A stretch of DNA of 64,000 bases, taken from the NCBI GenBank assembly GCA_945898215.1, contig CAMDHY010000001.1:81001-145000 (forward strand). Direction: 5' to 3'. Shown here piece after piece: positions 47,778 through 59,800 of this stretch. The number at the start of each line of letters is the position of its first letter. The first letter of the stretch is position 1. The position numbers and the translations under genes were made by a program. This stretch comes from Pseudoxanthobacter soli DSM 19599. GTDB taxonomy: Bacteria > Pseudomonadota > Alphaproteobacteria > Rhizobiales > Segnochrobactraceae. A model generated the notes under the pieces. That model made no database searches. It was given only the letters and a program-made list of their open reading frames with translations, and was not told the origin of the DNA.

Positions 47778-48172
47778 GGGTCGATCCGGCCTTCGCGCGC
47801 CTTGTTGACGTACTGCAGCGCGATCATCAGGCCCTTCATCGGCCGCAGCAGCGCCAGAGCGACGATCGCCGTCAACGGCAGCCAGATGATCATGTGCACC
47901 CAGATCGGCGGCTCGAACTTCAGTTCGACGACGAGAGCCGCCCCCACGATCAGGAAGCCGACGATCATCATGATGAAGACGGCCGGCCCGTCGCCCGAAT
48001 CGGCGAAGTCGTAGTCGAGGCCGCAGGCGCGGCAGCGCGGCGCCGTCGTCAGGAAGCCGTCGAACAGACGTCCCTGCCCGCACCGCGGGCAGCGTCCCGA
48101 CAGGCCGACGGAAACCGCCGACTGCGAGGGATAGTCGTCGGCCGACGAGGTCGGCCGGGCCGGTTCGGTCAT
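47774..48172 (-). CDS. DUF983 membrane protein
   Basis: A 132-residue protein with two zinc-ribbon pairs (CPRCGQG and CRACGL) followed by two membrane helices (about 65-83 and 90-108). DUF983 genes stand between ctaE and SURF1 in many alphaproteobacteria, so a role in oxidase assembly is likely but not shown. It overlaps the SURF1 start by four bases and follows ctaE after about 50 bp. Confidence 0.92.
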   Translation of the reverse strand: MTEPARPTSSADDYPSQSAVSVGLSGRCPRCGQGRLFDGFLTTAPRCRACGLDYDFADSGDGPAVFIMMIVGFLIVGAALVVELKFEPPIWVHMIIWLPLTAIVALALLRPMKGLMIALQYVNKAREGRIDP

Positions 48173-48224
48173 CGTGTCCGTCCGCGGATGGAGGGCGGCG
48201 ACCGCCCTCTCCGCCGGTCAGAGG

Positions 48225-49094
48225 TCAGTGGACGCTGTGGCCGGCGCCCCACACGTAGATGCAGGCGAACAGGAACAGCCAGACCACGTCGACGAAGTGC
48301 CAGTACCAGGCGGCCGCCTCGAAGCCGAAGTGCGCCTTCGGCGTGAACTGCCCGGCCAGCGCCCGCAGCAGGCAGACGAACAGGAAGATCGTGCCGACGA
48401 TAACGTGAAAGCCGTGGAAGCCCGTCGCCATGAAGAAGGTCGAGCCGTAGATCGAGCCGGAGAAGCCGAAGGCGGCGTGGCTGTACTCGTAGGCCTGGCA
48501 GGCCGTGAACAGCAGGCCGAGCACCACCGTCACCACGAGGCCCCACTTCAGGCCCTGGCGGTCGTCATGGAGGAGCGCGTGATGCGCCCACGTCACGGTC
48601 GTGCCGGAGGTCAAGAGGATCAGCGTGTTGAGCAGCGGCAGGTGCCAGGGGTCGAAGGTCGCGATGCCCTCCGGCGGCCACTGCCCGCCGGTGACCTCGA
48701 CGCGCTGGTACTGGATCAGTTCGTTCGGGAACAGCGCGACGTCGAAATAGGCCCAGAACCAGGCGACGAAGAACATCACCTCGGAGGCGATGAAGAAGAT
48801 CATCCCGTAGCGCAGGTGCAGGTCGACCACGCGCGTGTGGTGGCCCTCCTGGCCCTCCTTGATGACGTCGTGCCACCACATCGCCATCGTGTAGAGGACA
48901 ATGAGGAAGCCGACCGCGAAGATCTCCCAGCCGTGGAAGGGAATGCCAAAGAGGACGAGATCCTCGCTCTTCAGCCAGCGCATGAGGCCGATGCCGCCGA
49001 GCGCCATGATGAAGGCGCCGATCGCGCCGATCACCGGCCACGGGCTCGGGTTCACGAGGTGGTAGTCGTGGTGTTTCGATTGCGCCTCGGCCAT
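48225..49094 (-). CDS. ctaE: cytochrome c oxidase subunit III
   Basis: A 289-residue subunit III with seven predicted helices. Typical stretches are [20 protein letters not shown] at the N-terminus, [18 protein letters not shown] near residue 103, and the C-terminal [19 protein letters not shown] and [21 protein letters not shown]. It stabilises the oxidase and its oxygen channel. Third core subunit of the operon. Confidence 0.97.
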   Translation of the reverse strand: MAEAQSKHHDYHLVNPSPWPVIGAIGAFIMALGGIGLMRWLKSEDLVLFGIPFHGWEIFAVGFLIVLYTMAMWWHDVIKEGQEGHHTRVVDLHLRYGMIFFIASEVMFFVAWFWAYFDVALFPNELIQYQRVEVTGGQWPPEGIATFDPWHLPLLNTLILLTSGTTVTWAHHALLHDDRQGLKWGLVVTVVLGLLFTACQAYEYSHAAFGFSGSIYGSTFFMATGFHGFHVIVGTIFLFVCLLRALAGQFTPKAHFGFEAAAWYWHFVDVVWLFLFACIYVWGAGHSVH

Positions 49095-49151
49095 CGTCTT
49101 CTTCCTCGATCCCGGCCGCCCGAGTGTGCGGCCGCCCGTTCCGTCCGTTGC

Positions 49152-49757
49152 TCAGAGTCTACCCTGGTCCGTCTTCGGCTGAGGCGCCGCCGCCACCGGG
49201 CGGGACGGCTCCTTCACCGGGAAGAACGAATAGGACAGCGTGATCTCCTTCACCGAATCGAGCTCGCGCTCGTCGACGATCGCCGGGTCGACGTAGAAGA
49301 CGACCGGCATTTCCAGGCGCTCGCCCGGCTTCAGCCGCTGCTCCGTAAAGCAGAAGCAGGTGATCTTGTTGAAGTAGGCACCGGTCGACATCGGCGTGAC
49401 GTTGAATGTCGAGGTGCCGACGGTCTCCTCGTCGGAGAGGTTCTCGACGACGTAGGCGACCTCGGCGACCTCGCCGACGCGCAGCGTCACCGACCTCTGC
49501 ACCGGCGTGAACGACCACGGCAGTCCGGAGCGGACATTGGCGTCGAAGCGCACCGTGACCATCCGGTCGATCGGCGTCACCGCCGCCGATTCGACCCGCT
49601 GCGTCGTGCCGCCGTAGCCGGTCACCTTGCAGAACAGATCGTAGAGCGGCACCGACGCGTAGGCGGCCCCGGCCATGACGCCGACGAACGTCAGGCAGTA
49701 GGCCGCCACCCGAAGGTTCGCCCCGCCCTTTCGCCGCTCCGCTCCGCCCGTCGTCAC
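49152..49757 (-). CDS. ctaG: cytochrome c oxidase assembly protein CtaG/Cox11
   Basis: A 201-residue Cox11-type copper chaperone. One membrane helix (about 16-36) is followed by a periplasmic domain with the copper-binding motif ITCFCFTEQRLKPGE near residue 132 and PLYDLFCKVTGYGG near 40. It delivers copper to the CuB site of subunit I. It lies between ctaE and the small coxF-like gene. Confidence 0.97.
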   Translation of the reverse strand: MTTGGAERRKGGANLRVAAYCLTFVGVMAGAAYASVPLYDLFCKVTGYGGTTQRVESAAVTPIDRMVTVRFDANVRSGLPWSFTPVQRSVTLRVGEVAEVAYVVENLSDEETVGTSTFNVTPMSTGAYFNKITCFCFTEQRLKPGERLEMPVVFYVDPAIVDERELDSVKEITLSYSFFPVKEPSRPVAAAPQPKTDQGRL

Positions 49758-49770
49758 GTCCGTCTTCCTC

Positions 49771-49944
49771 TCACATCGGCCGGTTCATGATGCCCGGACC
49801 GAGCTTCACGATGGTCACCACGTAGAACAGCACCACCAGCCCCGCCAGCACCAGGGCGATGGCGATGGACCGCGACCGCCGCCTGCGCCGCTGCGTCTCC
49901 GTCAGCCGGACGCCGTCGTTCTCATCCGCCATGATGTCGCTCAT
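49771..49944 (-). CDS. CoxF-like small membrane protein
   Basis: A 57-residue protein with a charged N-terminus ([20 protein letters not shown]) and a single membrane helix (about 27-47). It fits the CoxF-like proteins that stand between ctaB and ctaG in alphaproteobacterial oxidase operons. The ATG at 49944 overlaps the ctaB stop by four bases (ATGA). Too short to give a homology-based assignment beyond position and topology. Confidence 0.7.
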   Translation of the reverse strand: MSDIMADENDGVRLTETQRRRRRSRSIAIALVLAGLVVLFYVVTIVKLGPGIMNRPM

Positions 49945-50894
49945 CCGCCGATCAGCGCCGGCAGCGGCGCCACCCCGGCCGCCCGCTCGACGAGCAGCAT
50001 CGCGAACATCGCGAACAGATAGAGGATAGAATAGCCGAACAACCGTCCGCACGCCTTGGCGAGCGCCGGCTGGTCGACGGCGCGAACGATCGCCACCGCG
50101 AACCAGACGAAGGCGAGGCCGAGCACCAGCGAGACCGCGACATAGGGCAGGCCGGCGATGCCGCAGGCCGCCGGCAGCACGCCGGCCGGCACCAGCAGGG
50201 CCGAATAGAGCAGGATCTGCCAGCGCGTCGTCCGCTCGCCGGCGACCACCGGCAGCATCGGCACGCCGGCGCGGGCGTAGTCGCGCGTCTTCAGCACGGC
50301 GAGCGCCCAGAAGTGCGGCGGCGTCCACAGGAAGATCAGGAGGAACAGCGACAAGGGCGCAATGTCCACCGTGCCCGTCACCGCCGCCCAGGCGATGACC
50401 GGCGGCAGCGCCCCGGCGGCGCCGCCGATGACGATGTTCTGCGGCGTCGAGCGCTTCAGCCACATCGTGTAGACGACGGCATAGAAGAAGATCGTGAAGG
50501 CGAGCAGCGAGGCCGCCAGCCAGTCGACGAACAGCCCGAGGATCAGCACCGAGCCGGCCGACAGCACCAGGCCGAAGCCGAGCGCCTCGCCGGGAGTCAC
50601 CCGACCGGCCGGCACCGGCCGCTTGGCGGTGCGCGACATCAACGCGTCGATGTCGGCGTCGTACCACATGTTGAGGGCGCCCGAGGCGCCGGCGCCGATG
50701 GCGATGCACATCAGCGCCGTGACGGCCAGCACCGGATGCAGGTCGCCCGGGGCGAGCACGAGCCCGACGAGGGCCGTGAAGATGACGAGGGACATCACCC
50801 GCGGCTTCAGCAGCGCCCAGAAATCACCGACCGAGGCGTCGCCGACGCCCTCGCCCGTCTCGTAGCGCTCGTTGATCGAGCCGACGTCGCTCAC
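49941..50894 (-). CDS. ctaB: protoheme IX farnesyltransferase (heme O synthase)
   Basis: A 317-residue integral membrane prenyltransferase with nine predicted helices. The Asp-rich motif lies in [20 protein letters not shown] near residue 85, with PVPAGRVTP after it. It adds a farnesyl group to heme b to make heme O, precursor of heme A for the aa3 oxidase. Coupled to the coxF-like gene by a four-base overlap and about 140 bp after ctaD. Confidence 0.96.
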   Translation of the reverse strand: MSDVGSINERYETGEGVGDASVGDFWALLKPRVMSLVIFTALVGLVLAPGDLHPVLAVTALMCIAIGAGASGALNMWYDADIDALMSRTAKRPVPAGRVTPGEALGFGLVLSAGSVLILGLFVDWLAASLLAFTIFFYAVVYTMWLKRSTPQNIVIGGAAGALPPVIAWAAVTGTVDIAPLSLFLLIFLWTPPHFWALAVLKTRDYARAGVPMLPVVAGERTTRWQILLYSALLVPAGVLPAACGIAGLPYVAVSLVLGLAFVWFAVAIVRAVDQPALAKACGRLFGYSILYLFAMFAMLLVERAAGVAPLPALIGG

Positions 50895-51035
50895 GCTTTC
50901 AGTCCCGTCCTGTCCGGCCCGTCCCCCCGGGCGCTGTCATTTGTCTGGTTCCAGGCCCGCGCGCGGGCATGGAACGGAGGCCGGCACGAGAGGTCTTCCC
51001 CCCGCGCCGGCCGCGGCGTCCGTTCGCTCAGCGCC

Positions 51036-52718
<1,683 letters not shown>

Positions 52719-52752
52719 TCACTGTCTCGATCAGATCACCGCGGCGCGGCGA

Positions 52753-53709
52753 TCACTTCGCGGAGGCGACCGCCTCGGTCGCCTTCTCGCTGTTCTGGAG
52801 TTCCGCCAGAAGCGCGTTCGCCGCACCGACGTCGGTCTTCGCCGCCTCGGCCCAGGCCTCGAACTGCTCTTCCGGAACCGCCCGGATGGCGATCGGCATG
52901 AAGGCGTGGTTGGTGCCGCAGAGCTCCGAGCACTGGCCGTAGTAGACGCCCGGCGCATCGGCGCGGAACCACGTCTCGTTGAGGCGGCCCGGCACGGCGT
53001 CCATCTTGATGCCGAAGGCCGGCATGGCGAAGGAGTGCAGCACGTCGCCCGCCGTCACCTGCACGCGGACGATCTTGCCCACCGGCACGACGACGTCGTT
53101 GTCGACGGCGAGCAGACGCGGCACCTGCTGCTCGGTCAGCTTCTTCTCTGCCATGAGCTGCTGGCGGCCGGCGTCGTCGAGCATGTAGCTGTCGAAGGAG
53201 ATGCCGGCATACTTCTCGTCCGGATACTCGTAGCCCCAGTACCACTGGTAGCCGGTCACCTTGACCGTCAGGTCCGATTCCGGGATGTCGAGCTGCTTGT
53301 AGAGGAGCCGGAACGACGGGATGGCGATGATCACCAGGATCAGGATCGGCGCCACCGTCCACACCACCTCGATCGCCGTGTTGTGCGAGGTGCGCGACGG
53401 CGTCGGGTTCGCCTTCGAATTGAAGCGGAAGACGCAATAGAGCAGCAGCGCCAGCACGAACAGCGTGATCACCGTGATGATCACCAGCGTGAAGCTCTCG
53501 AACCAACGGATCGAGGCCATCACCTCCGTCGCCGCCGGCTGCAGGCCGAGCTGCCAGGGCTCCGGCTGCGCCGCCAGCGCCGCGCCGCCGAGCCCGCAGG
53601 CGGCGGCCGCGCCGAGCGCCAGGCGGGAGAGCGTCGCGCCCACGGTCGCGCCAATGGTCGTCGCGCCAAGCTCGGTCGCGCCGGGGTTGGTCAGGCGAGG
53701 GGTCGTCAC
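52753..53709 (-). CDS. ctaC: cytochrome c oxidase subunit II
   Basis: A 318-residue subunit II. A signal peptide (about 20-42) is followed by two helices and a CuA domain: YQWYWGYEYPD near residue 152, HSFAMPAFGIKMDAVPGR near 222, and the CuA motif CSELCGTNHAFMPI near 258. It accepts electrons from cytochrome c. The GTG at 53709 (GAGGAGAG upstream) is preferred over an ATG at 53757. The N-terminus carries a repeated GAT pattern at 10-26, encoded by a 15-bp repeat. First gene of the cta operon. Confidence 0.96.
   Translation of the reverse strand: MTTPRLTNPGATELGATTIGATVGATLSRLALGAAAACGLGGAALAAQPEPWQLGLQPAATEVMASIRWFESFTLVIITVITLFVLALLLYCVFRFNSKANPTPSRTSHNTAIEVVWTVAPILILVIIAIPSFRLLYKQLDIPESDLTVKVTGYQWYWGYEYPDEKYAGISFDSYMLDDAGRQQLMAEKKLTEQQVPRLLAVDNDVVVPVGKIVRVQVTAGDVLHSFAMPAFGIKMDAVPGRLNETWFRADAPGVYYGQCSELCGTNHAFMPIAIRAVPEEQFEAWAEAAKTDVGAANALLAELQNSEKATEAVASAK
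53632..53683. repeat. imperfect 15-bp repeat inside the ctaC signal region
   Basis: On the minus strand, copies of GGCGCGACC separated by short variable bases encode GATEL, GATTI, GATV and GAT. One unit, GGCGCGACCGAGCTT, matches 13 of 15 bases of the intergenic unit GGCGCCACCGATCTT at 44663-44692. The repeat is in frame, so it changes only the length of the leader before the signal peptide. Confidence 0.75.
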
Positions 53710-54188
53710 CGGTGGCTCTCCTCGAACTCGATGGTCGGAACGCGCCCGCGTCCGCACCGCGTCCGGGTGCGGGTTCGTTCCCGTGTTTCTCCACGATGCC
53801 CATCCCGGGGATGGACGCTGGCCGGGCCACCGGGACGAGCCGGCCGCTGCACGGCAGCGCCGGCCCGGTCATCCCGCCGGGCTCCCGTCCGTTGGGCAAT
53901 ATGTCCACTGGCCGGCCGAGAGTGTTATGGCGCAGGTGTGGCGATGAAGAAAGCGGCACCGCGCCGCAGGCCCTGCCGCCGCCCCACGGATGCCGAGACC
54001 GCGCCGCATTGCCGCCGGCTCGCAAGCGCCATGGCGCGGCCTCCCCGCCGCGCCCGCTGCCCCCGGCCTTTCATCCGCCGCGACGATCGGGCAGTGTGCG
54101 GCCGAATCGCCCGCGCGCCGCGCCCGTCGTGCGCCTGCGGTCTCTCCCGGCGGTGACCGCACCGTCGTGACCAGTGGAGGTGCCTTCC
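53710..54188. other. intergenic region between ctaC and the IalB gene
   Basis: About 480 bp upstream of two divergent genes, so it should hold the promoters of the cta operon and of the IalB-like gene. It is GC-rich; no clear repeat, hairpin or known regulatory motif was recognised, and overlapping open frames look like GC shadows. Confidence 0.5.
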
Positions 54189-54914
54189 TTGCCACGCCGT
54201 CTCTCCCGCGCGGCAGCGTCCGTGCTCGCAGCCCTGGCGGCCGCGACCGTCCCCTCCGCCGCCTTCGCCCAGGGCGAGGTCAAGGGCGTGCACGGCGACT
54301 GGCAGATCCGCTGCGACACCCTGCCCGGCGCCCAGGAGGAGCAGTGCGCCCTCCTGCAGAACGTCACCGCCGCCGACCGCGAGAACGTCGGCCTCACCGT
54401 CATCGTGTTGAAGACGGCCGACCAGAGCGCCCGCATCCTGCGCGTCCTCGCCCCTCTTGGCGTGCTGCTGCCCTCCGGCCTCGGCCTGCGGGTGCTCGAG
54501 GACGTCGACGCCACCATGACGGTTGCCGTCGACCGCAACGGCGAGGAGGCCGTCGCGCGCGGGGCCGTGCCGCAGGGCGTCGCCCTGCAGCCGGGCGACA
54601 TCCTCGGCACCGCCGATCCGCAGCGCACCCTCGAGGTCTTGAGCATCCGCGAGGGCACCGCCGTGCTGCGCTGGACCGGCGACGACGCCACCTCGATCAA
54701 GATCGACACCCTCGACCACAACGTCGGCCGCGCCGGCTTCGTGCGCTGCCTGCCGAATGGCTGCATCGCCGAGGTCGTCCTCGAAGAGGACCTGATCGGC
54801 CGCCTGCGCAGCGGCGCGACCGCAACCTTCATCATCTTCCAGACGCCGGAGGAGGGAATCGGCATCCCGATCTCGCTCACCGGCTTCGGCGAGGGCTTCG
54901 ACGCGCTGCCCTGA
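54189..54914 (+). CDS. invasion-associated locus B (IalB) family protein
   Basis: A 241-residue exported protein. A signal peptide (about 5-28, ending AFAQ) precedes the IalB-type domain with GVHGDWQIRCDTLPGAQ, a paired Cys (EEQCALLQN) and CLPNGCIAEVVLEEDL near 185. Named from Bartonella IalB, where it aids erythrocyte entry; in free-living bacteria the role is unclear. The start is taken as TTG 54189, with GGAGG eight bases before; a GTG at 54174 is an alternative. Often found beside the cta operon in rhizobia. Confidence 0.88.
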   Translation: MPRRLSRAAASVLAALAAATVPSAAFAQGEVKGVHGDWQIRCDTLPGAQEEQCALLQNVTAADRENVGLTVIVLKTADQSARILRVLAPLGVLLPSGLGLRVLEDVDATMTVAVDRNGEEAVARGAVPQGVALQPGDILGTADPQRTLEVLSIREGTAVLRWTGDDATSIKIDTLDHNVGRAGFVRCLPNGCIAEVVLEEDLIGRLRSGATATFIIFQTPEEGIGIPISLTGFGEGFDALP

Positions 54915-54967
54915 CCGGCGGCGCCGGCGCGACCCACGGCGACGGATCGATTCGGGAGAAGCGGGCG

Positions 54968-55576
54968 ATGGCGAAGATCGCGGACAGGGCGTCGCTCAGG
55001 CGCCTCTACGACGAGCCGGTGCGGGAGGTCCTCGTCAAGGAGCTGCCGTTCCTCGACGGCCACTGCCGCGCCCTCCTCGCCCAGAGCCGCTTCTACGTCA
55101 TCGCCACGCAAGGCCCCGACGGCCTCGGCGACGTCACCCCGCGCGGCGACCGCACGGGCCAGATCCAGGTCCTCGACGACCGCACGCTCGCCCTCCCCGA
55201 CTGGCCGGGCAACAACCGCCTCGACACGCTTTCGAACATCCTCGACAACCCCGCCGTCGGGCTGCTCTTCGTCGTCCCCGGCCTGTCGGAAACGCTGCGC
55301 GTCAACGGCACGGCCGAGATCCGCGACGACGCCGAACTGAAGGCGCTGTTCGAGACGAACGGCCGCCTGCCGCTCTCCGTCGTCGTCGTCACCGTCCGCC
55401 AGGCCTACATCCAGTGCGGCAAGGCCTTCGTCCGCTCGCAGCTCTGGAAGCCCGAGACCTGGGTCGACCGCTCCGTCCTGCCGCCGATGGGCGTCATCAT
55501 CCGCGACCACTGCCAGCTCGGCGCGGTGATGACCGACCAGGAGATCGCCGACGACTACAAGGCGACACTCTACTGA
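54968..55576 (+). CDS. pyridoxamine 5'-phosphate oxidase-type flavoprotein
   Basis: A 202-residue FMN-binding split-barrel protein of the MSMEG_1061-like PPOX group. Signature segments are RFYVIATQGPDGLGDVTPRG near residue 42, ALPDWPGNNRLDTLSNILDN near 76 and GLLFVVPGLSETLRVNGTAEI near 98. It probably binds FMN and reduces a small electrophile; no specific substrate. 53 bp after the IalB gene, same strand. Confidence 0.88.
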   Translation: MAKIADRASLRRLYDEPVREVLVKELPFLDGHCRALLAQSRFYVIATQGPDGLGDVTPRGDRTGQIQVLDDRTLALPDWPGNNRLDTLSNILDNPAVGLLFVVPGLSETLRVNGTAEIRDDAELKALFETNGRLPLSVVVVTVRQAYIQCGKAFVRSQLWKPETWVDRSVLPPMGVIIRDHCQLGAVMTDQEIADDYKATLY

Positions 55577-55639
55577 GGAGCGCCACGCCGTCGCGCCGGT
55601 CTATGGTCCGGCCACGGACCACTGCACGGGAGACCCGAG

Positions 55640-56470
55640 ATGAGTGACGTGGCCTCCGGAGCCGGCGGGGGCGCTACCCCCTGCGAGGCCGTCACCGACC
55701 CCGATCGTCCCGCCGACGTGCACGAATACGTCGCCGCCCTTGAGGCCATCGACGGCCTGCGCGAGATGCAGCAGTTGAAGGCGCTCGCCCGCACCGGCAT
55801 CGGCCCCGGCCAGAGGGTCCTCGACGTCGGCTGCGGCTTCGGGCTGGAGACCGGCCGCCTCGCCGGCCTGGTCGCTCCCGGCGGCCACGCCGTCGGCCTC
55901 GACCACAGCCCGGCCTTCATCGCCGAGGCGCGCCGGCGGGCGAGCGCCGCCGGCATCGACGCCAGCTTCGAGGCCGGCGACGCCCAGGCCCTGCCCTTCA
56001 CTGACGCCGCCTTTGACGCCACCCGCGCCGAGCGGGTGCTGACCTATCTCGCCGACCCCGAGACGGCGCTCGGCGAACTGCGCCGCGTCACCCGGCCTGG
56101 CGGCACCGTCGCCCTGCTGGAACCAGACTTCGACAGCAACGCCATCAATCTCACCGACCGCCTGCTGACCCGGCGCGTGCTCGCCCACGCCTGCGACAAC
56201 GGCGTCGTCAACGGCTGGCTGGTGCGCGACCTCGCCCGCATGCTGCGCCGCGCCGGCTTCCGCGACGTCCACATCGACACCCGCATCGTGCTGTTCACGC
56301 CGGACCTCGCTTACGGCTACTTCGGCCAGATGGGCCGCGCCGCCCGCGAGGCCGGCGTCATTTCGGCCACCGAGGCGGCGACCTGGCAGGCCGAGCTCGA
56401 CGCCCACTACCGCGCCGACCACCTGTTCGCGACCATCGGCTACTACCTCTTCCGCGCCGCGGCGGCGTGA
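55640..56470 (+). CDS. class I SAM-dependent methyltransferase
   Basis: A 276-residue methyltransferase. Motif I is RVLDVGCGFGLETGRLAGLV near residue 58, motif II the acidic VGLDHSPAFIAEA near 84, and post-motifs FEAGDAQALPFTDAAFDATR and TRPGGTVALLEPDF follow. It resembles UbiE/UbiG-like or small-molecule methyltransferases of the Methyltransf_11 family. Product unknown. A stand-alone gene. Confidence 0.88.
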   Translation: MSDVASGAGGGATPCEAVTDPDRPADVHEYVAALEAIDGLREMQQLKALARTGIGPGQRVLDVGCGFGLETGRLAGLVAPGGHAVGLDHSPAFIAEARRRASAAGIDASFEAGDAQALPFTDAAFDATRAERVLTYLADPETALGELRRVTRPGGTVALLEPDFDSNAINLTDRLLTRRVLAHACDNGVVNGWLVRDLARMLRRAGFRDVHIDTRIVLFTPDLAYGYFGQMGRAAREAGVISATEAATWQAELDAHYRADHLFATIGYYLFRAAAA

Positions 56471-56786
56471 GGGCTGCGGGAGCGGCGGGCACGGAGCCAT
56501 CCCGTCTCCCGCATCGCAGAAGAGCCTGAGGGCAACGACGCGGCAGCGCGAGCGGCGTGAGGGTCGGCGGGACAGCGGCCGTCCCTTCTCCCGCGCCGCG
56601 GGAGAAGAGCCTGCCCCGGACTTGATCCGGGGTGGCGCGAAGCGCCGGATGAGGGCGGCGCGCGAGCGCCGAAGCCCCGAACGCCAACGCCCGCGCACGC
56701 CCCCGCGCCGCTCACGCAGCGCGCCCTCGTCCGCCCTTCGGGCACCGTCTCCCCGCCAGCGGCCGGGAGAAGGGAGCCCCCTCCCC
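56471..56786. repeat. RIME-like intergenic palindrome mosaic
   Basis: A gene-free stretch before the end of the restriction-modification frame. It has a perfect 10-bp-stem hairpin (CTTCTCCCGC at 56585-56594 with GCGGGAGAAG at 56598-56607), an exact 7-bp palindrome (56614-56620 with 56626-56632) and a near-perfect hairpin at 56748-56770. The words (CTTCTCCC / GGGAGAAG, CCGGATGAGGG) resemble the intergenic mosaic elements (RIME) known from rhizobia. A similar hairpin lies at 60516-60544. Confidence 0.7.
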
Positions 56787-56845
56787 TCAGGCCGCCCGTC
56801 GCAGCGTGAACGCCCGCCCGGACGCTCGACGCCGGCGATGCGGCC
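56777..56845. repeat. 69-bp direct repeat, copy 1
   Basis: Identical over 69 bases to 56988-57056, offset 211 bp. It covers the 3' end of the type IIG gene; on the minus strand this copy ends the long frame with FTLRRAA and a stop at 56787. Confidence 0.9.
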
Positions 56846-59800
56846 CTCGGGACGCGAAAAGCTCCCGGCCACGGTGCACAACGGTAGCAGCGGGCGAACC
56901 CTCCCCCCTCGCGGGGTAGGGCAGGGAGGGGGGGCCGCCACGAACTCGGCTGTAGCGATCCGCTCGCCCCTCCCCGCCGCAACCGCGCCCCCTCCCCTCA
57001 GGCCGCCCGTCGCAGCGTGAACGCCCGCCCGGACGCTCGACGCCGGCGATGCGGCCGAGGCGGGAGAGCGCGGCGAGCACGGCGGCGACCGGCTTCTCCA
57101 CCCGCTTGCCCTGGCGGAAGGAGGCGGCGATCTCGGCGGCCGACAGCGGCGCGCCGGCGGCCTGCAGCGCGTCCATGACGGCGAAGGTCTGTTCGAGGTC
57201 GTCGGTCGGGAAGGACGGCTTGCGCACGGCGGCGGCCTTCACTTCCAAGAGCGCCTCGATCTGCGCTGCCTTCTCCTCCGGCCGGCCGAAGCGCGGGATC
57301 TGGAAGTCCGGCCGCAGCCAACGCACCTTGCCGGCCGCTTCCTCCGCCGCGCGCTGCTTGTTGAGCGCGACGAGGCGGGCGAGAATCTCCTGCTCGCTGA
57401 GCGTCGAGGGCCAGCCGTAGGCGCGGAAGACGGCGTCGTCGATCTTCTCGTGCAGCTCCTTCAGGATCAGCACGCGCCCGCGTGCCTTCACGTTCTCGTC
57501 CTTCTCCGTCAGCAGCGCGCCGGCCTTCAGCTTTTCGAGCACGTTGTAGAGCCCGGTGAGGGTGAGGTCGGGATGCTCCGCCTGCACCGCCTTGCGGGTG
57601 GCGTCGAGCTCCTCGGCCAGCGCCCCGATCTCGGCACGGAGGTCGTCGGGCGGATCGGGGAAGGGGAAGGGGTCGAAGCAAACGGTTTTGTTGTACCTAG
57701 GCCGGTCTTCCAAGGTGCCGCCTGCGTGTAGCGACCACGCAACATGCGCACTGCTGCTAAGGTATCCAAGAATGCAACTTTCTCCCGAGCCGATAGCTAT
57801 TACACCATGCTCAACAATAGTCGGCTTTTCAACAAAAACGAAAATTCTAAACTTTGCCGTCTCAACGGTCGCCACGTAACGCCGAATCCCAGAAATCATC
57901 GAAAAATAGTCTTCGTTCGATCTCCTAAATCTCCACCAGTATTTTGATAGACGAGGATCTCTGCTCATTTCTCGCACCGAGAAGACTCTCTCCCTCAACA
58001 TCTGGTAAGCGGCAGGTGCAAGCCGTCGAAATTCCCCTTCACTCTCGAATTCTTTGACATTAAACAAATACCTAGTCCGATTTTTGTCGGTTATGTCACT
58101 TCCCGTTAAGAGTGGGCTAGTGTATTTCTCAGCATCTCTCTCCGACAAATTTCGGAGAAAAGCGCGCTCTCCAAGGCTGAGTACGAACCCCCTCGCCCCA
58201 AACGCTGGCCCCATCGAACTAAGGCCACGATTGGACTGGAGTGAATGAGCAGAGAAAGCACCAGCTTCTACAGACAAAGAAGAATCAATATCACCTATGA
58301 ATTCATCAAAGATTAACCTTGGGGTTTCGAGCCCTTCGTATTCCTCCCGAAGAATCTGAAGAACCTTCCCGTTCTTAACCCCGCCGGCGGCAACTGTCAT
58401 CGCGATCCTGACTGCTGCCCCGTCTTCGGAGCGGGTCCAGGGATGATCAGGAACCGCAAAGATTATGCTGATTTTTCTACCAACCCCAAGATAATTGTTG
58501 ACTACCTGTCTATTCAATATCTGGCGAATCGAGTTTGTCGTGACGAAGCCAAATTGTCTCAGTACAGAATTCTTTTTCGCTAATACATCAGCGGCATGTG
58601 CCCACCAAAACATAACAAAATCCGCGGATCGCCGTACTATGGGGTTTGCTTGCCACAATGCCTCGGCCCGATGGTCGCCAAGAGCCCCGCGCAGTTGCAC
58701 TCCCTTGCCAATGAACGGCGGGTTCCCCACGATGAACTCCGCCTCCGGCCAGTCCGGCCGCCGCGGGTTCGGATAGGTCTCCTTGCCGTCGACGACCTTC
58801 GGTAGGGGATACCCGTCCCACGTCAGCACGGCGTCCATCACGGTGATGTTGCCGAAGGCGCGCAGGATCGGCTCGGCCGGGTCGCCGCCCTTGGTGCGGA
58901 AGTGCCACTGCAGGTAGCCGATCCACAGCACGAGTTCGGCGATCGCGGCCGCACGCGTGTTGATCTCCAGCCCGAGGAACTGGTGCGGGTCCACCGTGTG
59001 GCCCTCCAGCGAGGCGAGCGCCTCCTGGCCGCCGAGGTCGGCCAGCACCTCCAGCACCTCGCCTTCCAGCCGCTTCACGAGCTCCATCGCGACGTAGAGA
59101 AAATTGCCGGTGCCGCAGGCGGGATCGAGCACGCGGGTGCGGCAGAGCTTCTCGTGGAAGGCCTGCACGAGGGCGAGCGCGCCGGCCGCGTCGCCGTCGT
59201 GCTTGCGCCGCTCGGCGGTGGCGACCACCTCCTCCCAGTCCTTGCGCAGCGGCTCGATGACGGTCGCCACCACCAGCCGCTCCACATAGGCGCGCGGCGT
59301 GTAGTGGGCGCCGAGCCGCCGGCGCTCGGCCGGGTCGAGCGCCTGTTCGAGCAGCGTGCCGAAGATCGCCGGCTCGACGCCGCGCCAGTCGGCATCGGCC
59401 GCCGCAAAGAGCTCGCCGATCTCCTCGCGCTCGAGCGGCAGCGCCTGCGCGGCGGAAAACAGCTTGCCGTTGAAGCGCCGCACCTGCGCCTCGATGGCGA
59501 AGGCGAAGCCGCCGGCGTTCATCGCGTCCCACAGCTGCCCGACCATGCGCGGAAAGTTCTCCGGCTTGTCGCGGCAGCGGCCGAGCAGGTCGCGGAACGA
59601 CTTCTCCGGCAGCAGCTTCACGTCCTCGGCGAACATCGTGAACAGGCAGCGCATCAAAAACAGCGCCACCGCCTCGGCCGGAAAGCCGCGCGCCTCCAGC
59701 GACTTCGACACCTCCGCCAGCCGCGCGGCGATGCGGCGCGTCACCTCCGCCGCCTTCTTCGTCGGGTCGAGGGCCTGAGGCGTCAGCCAGATGCCGCGCA

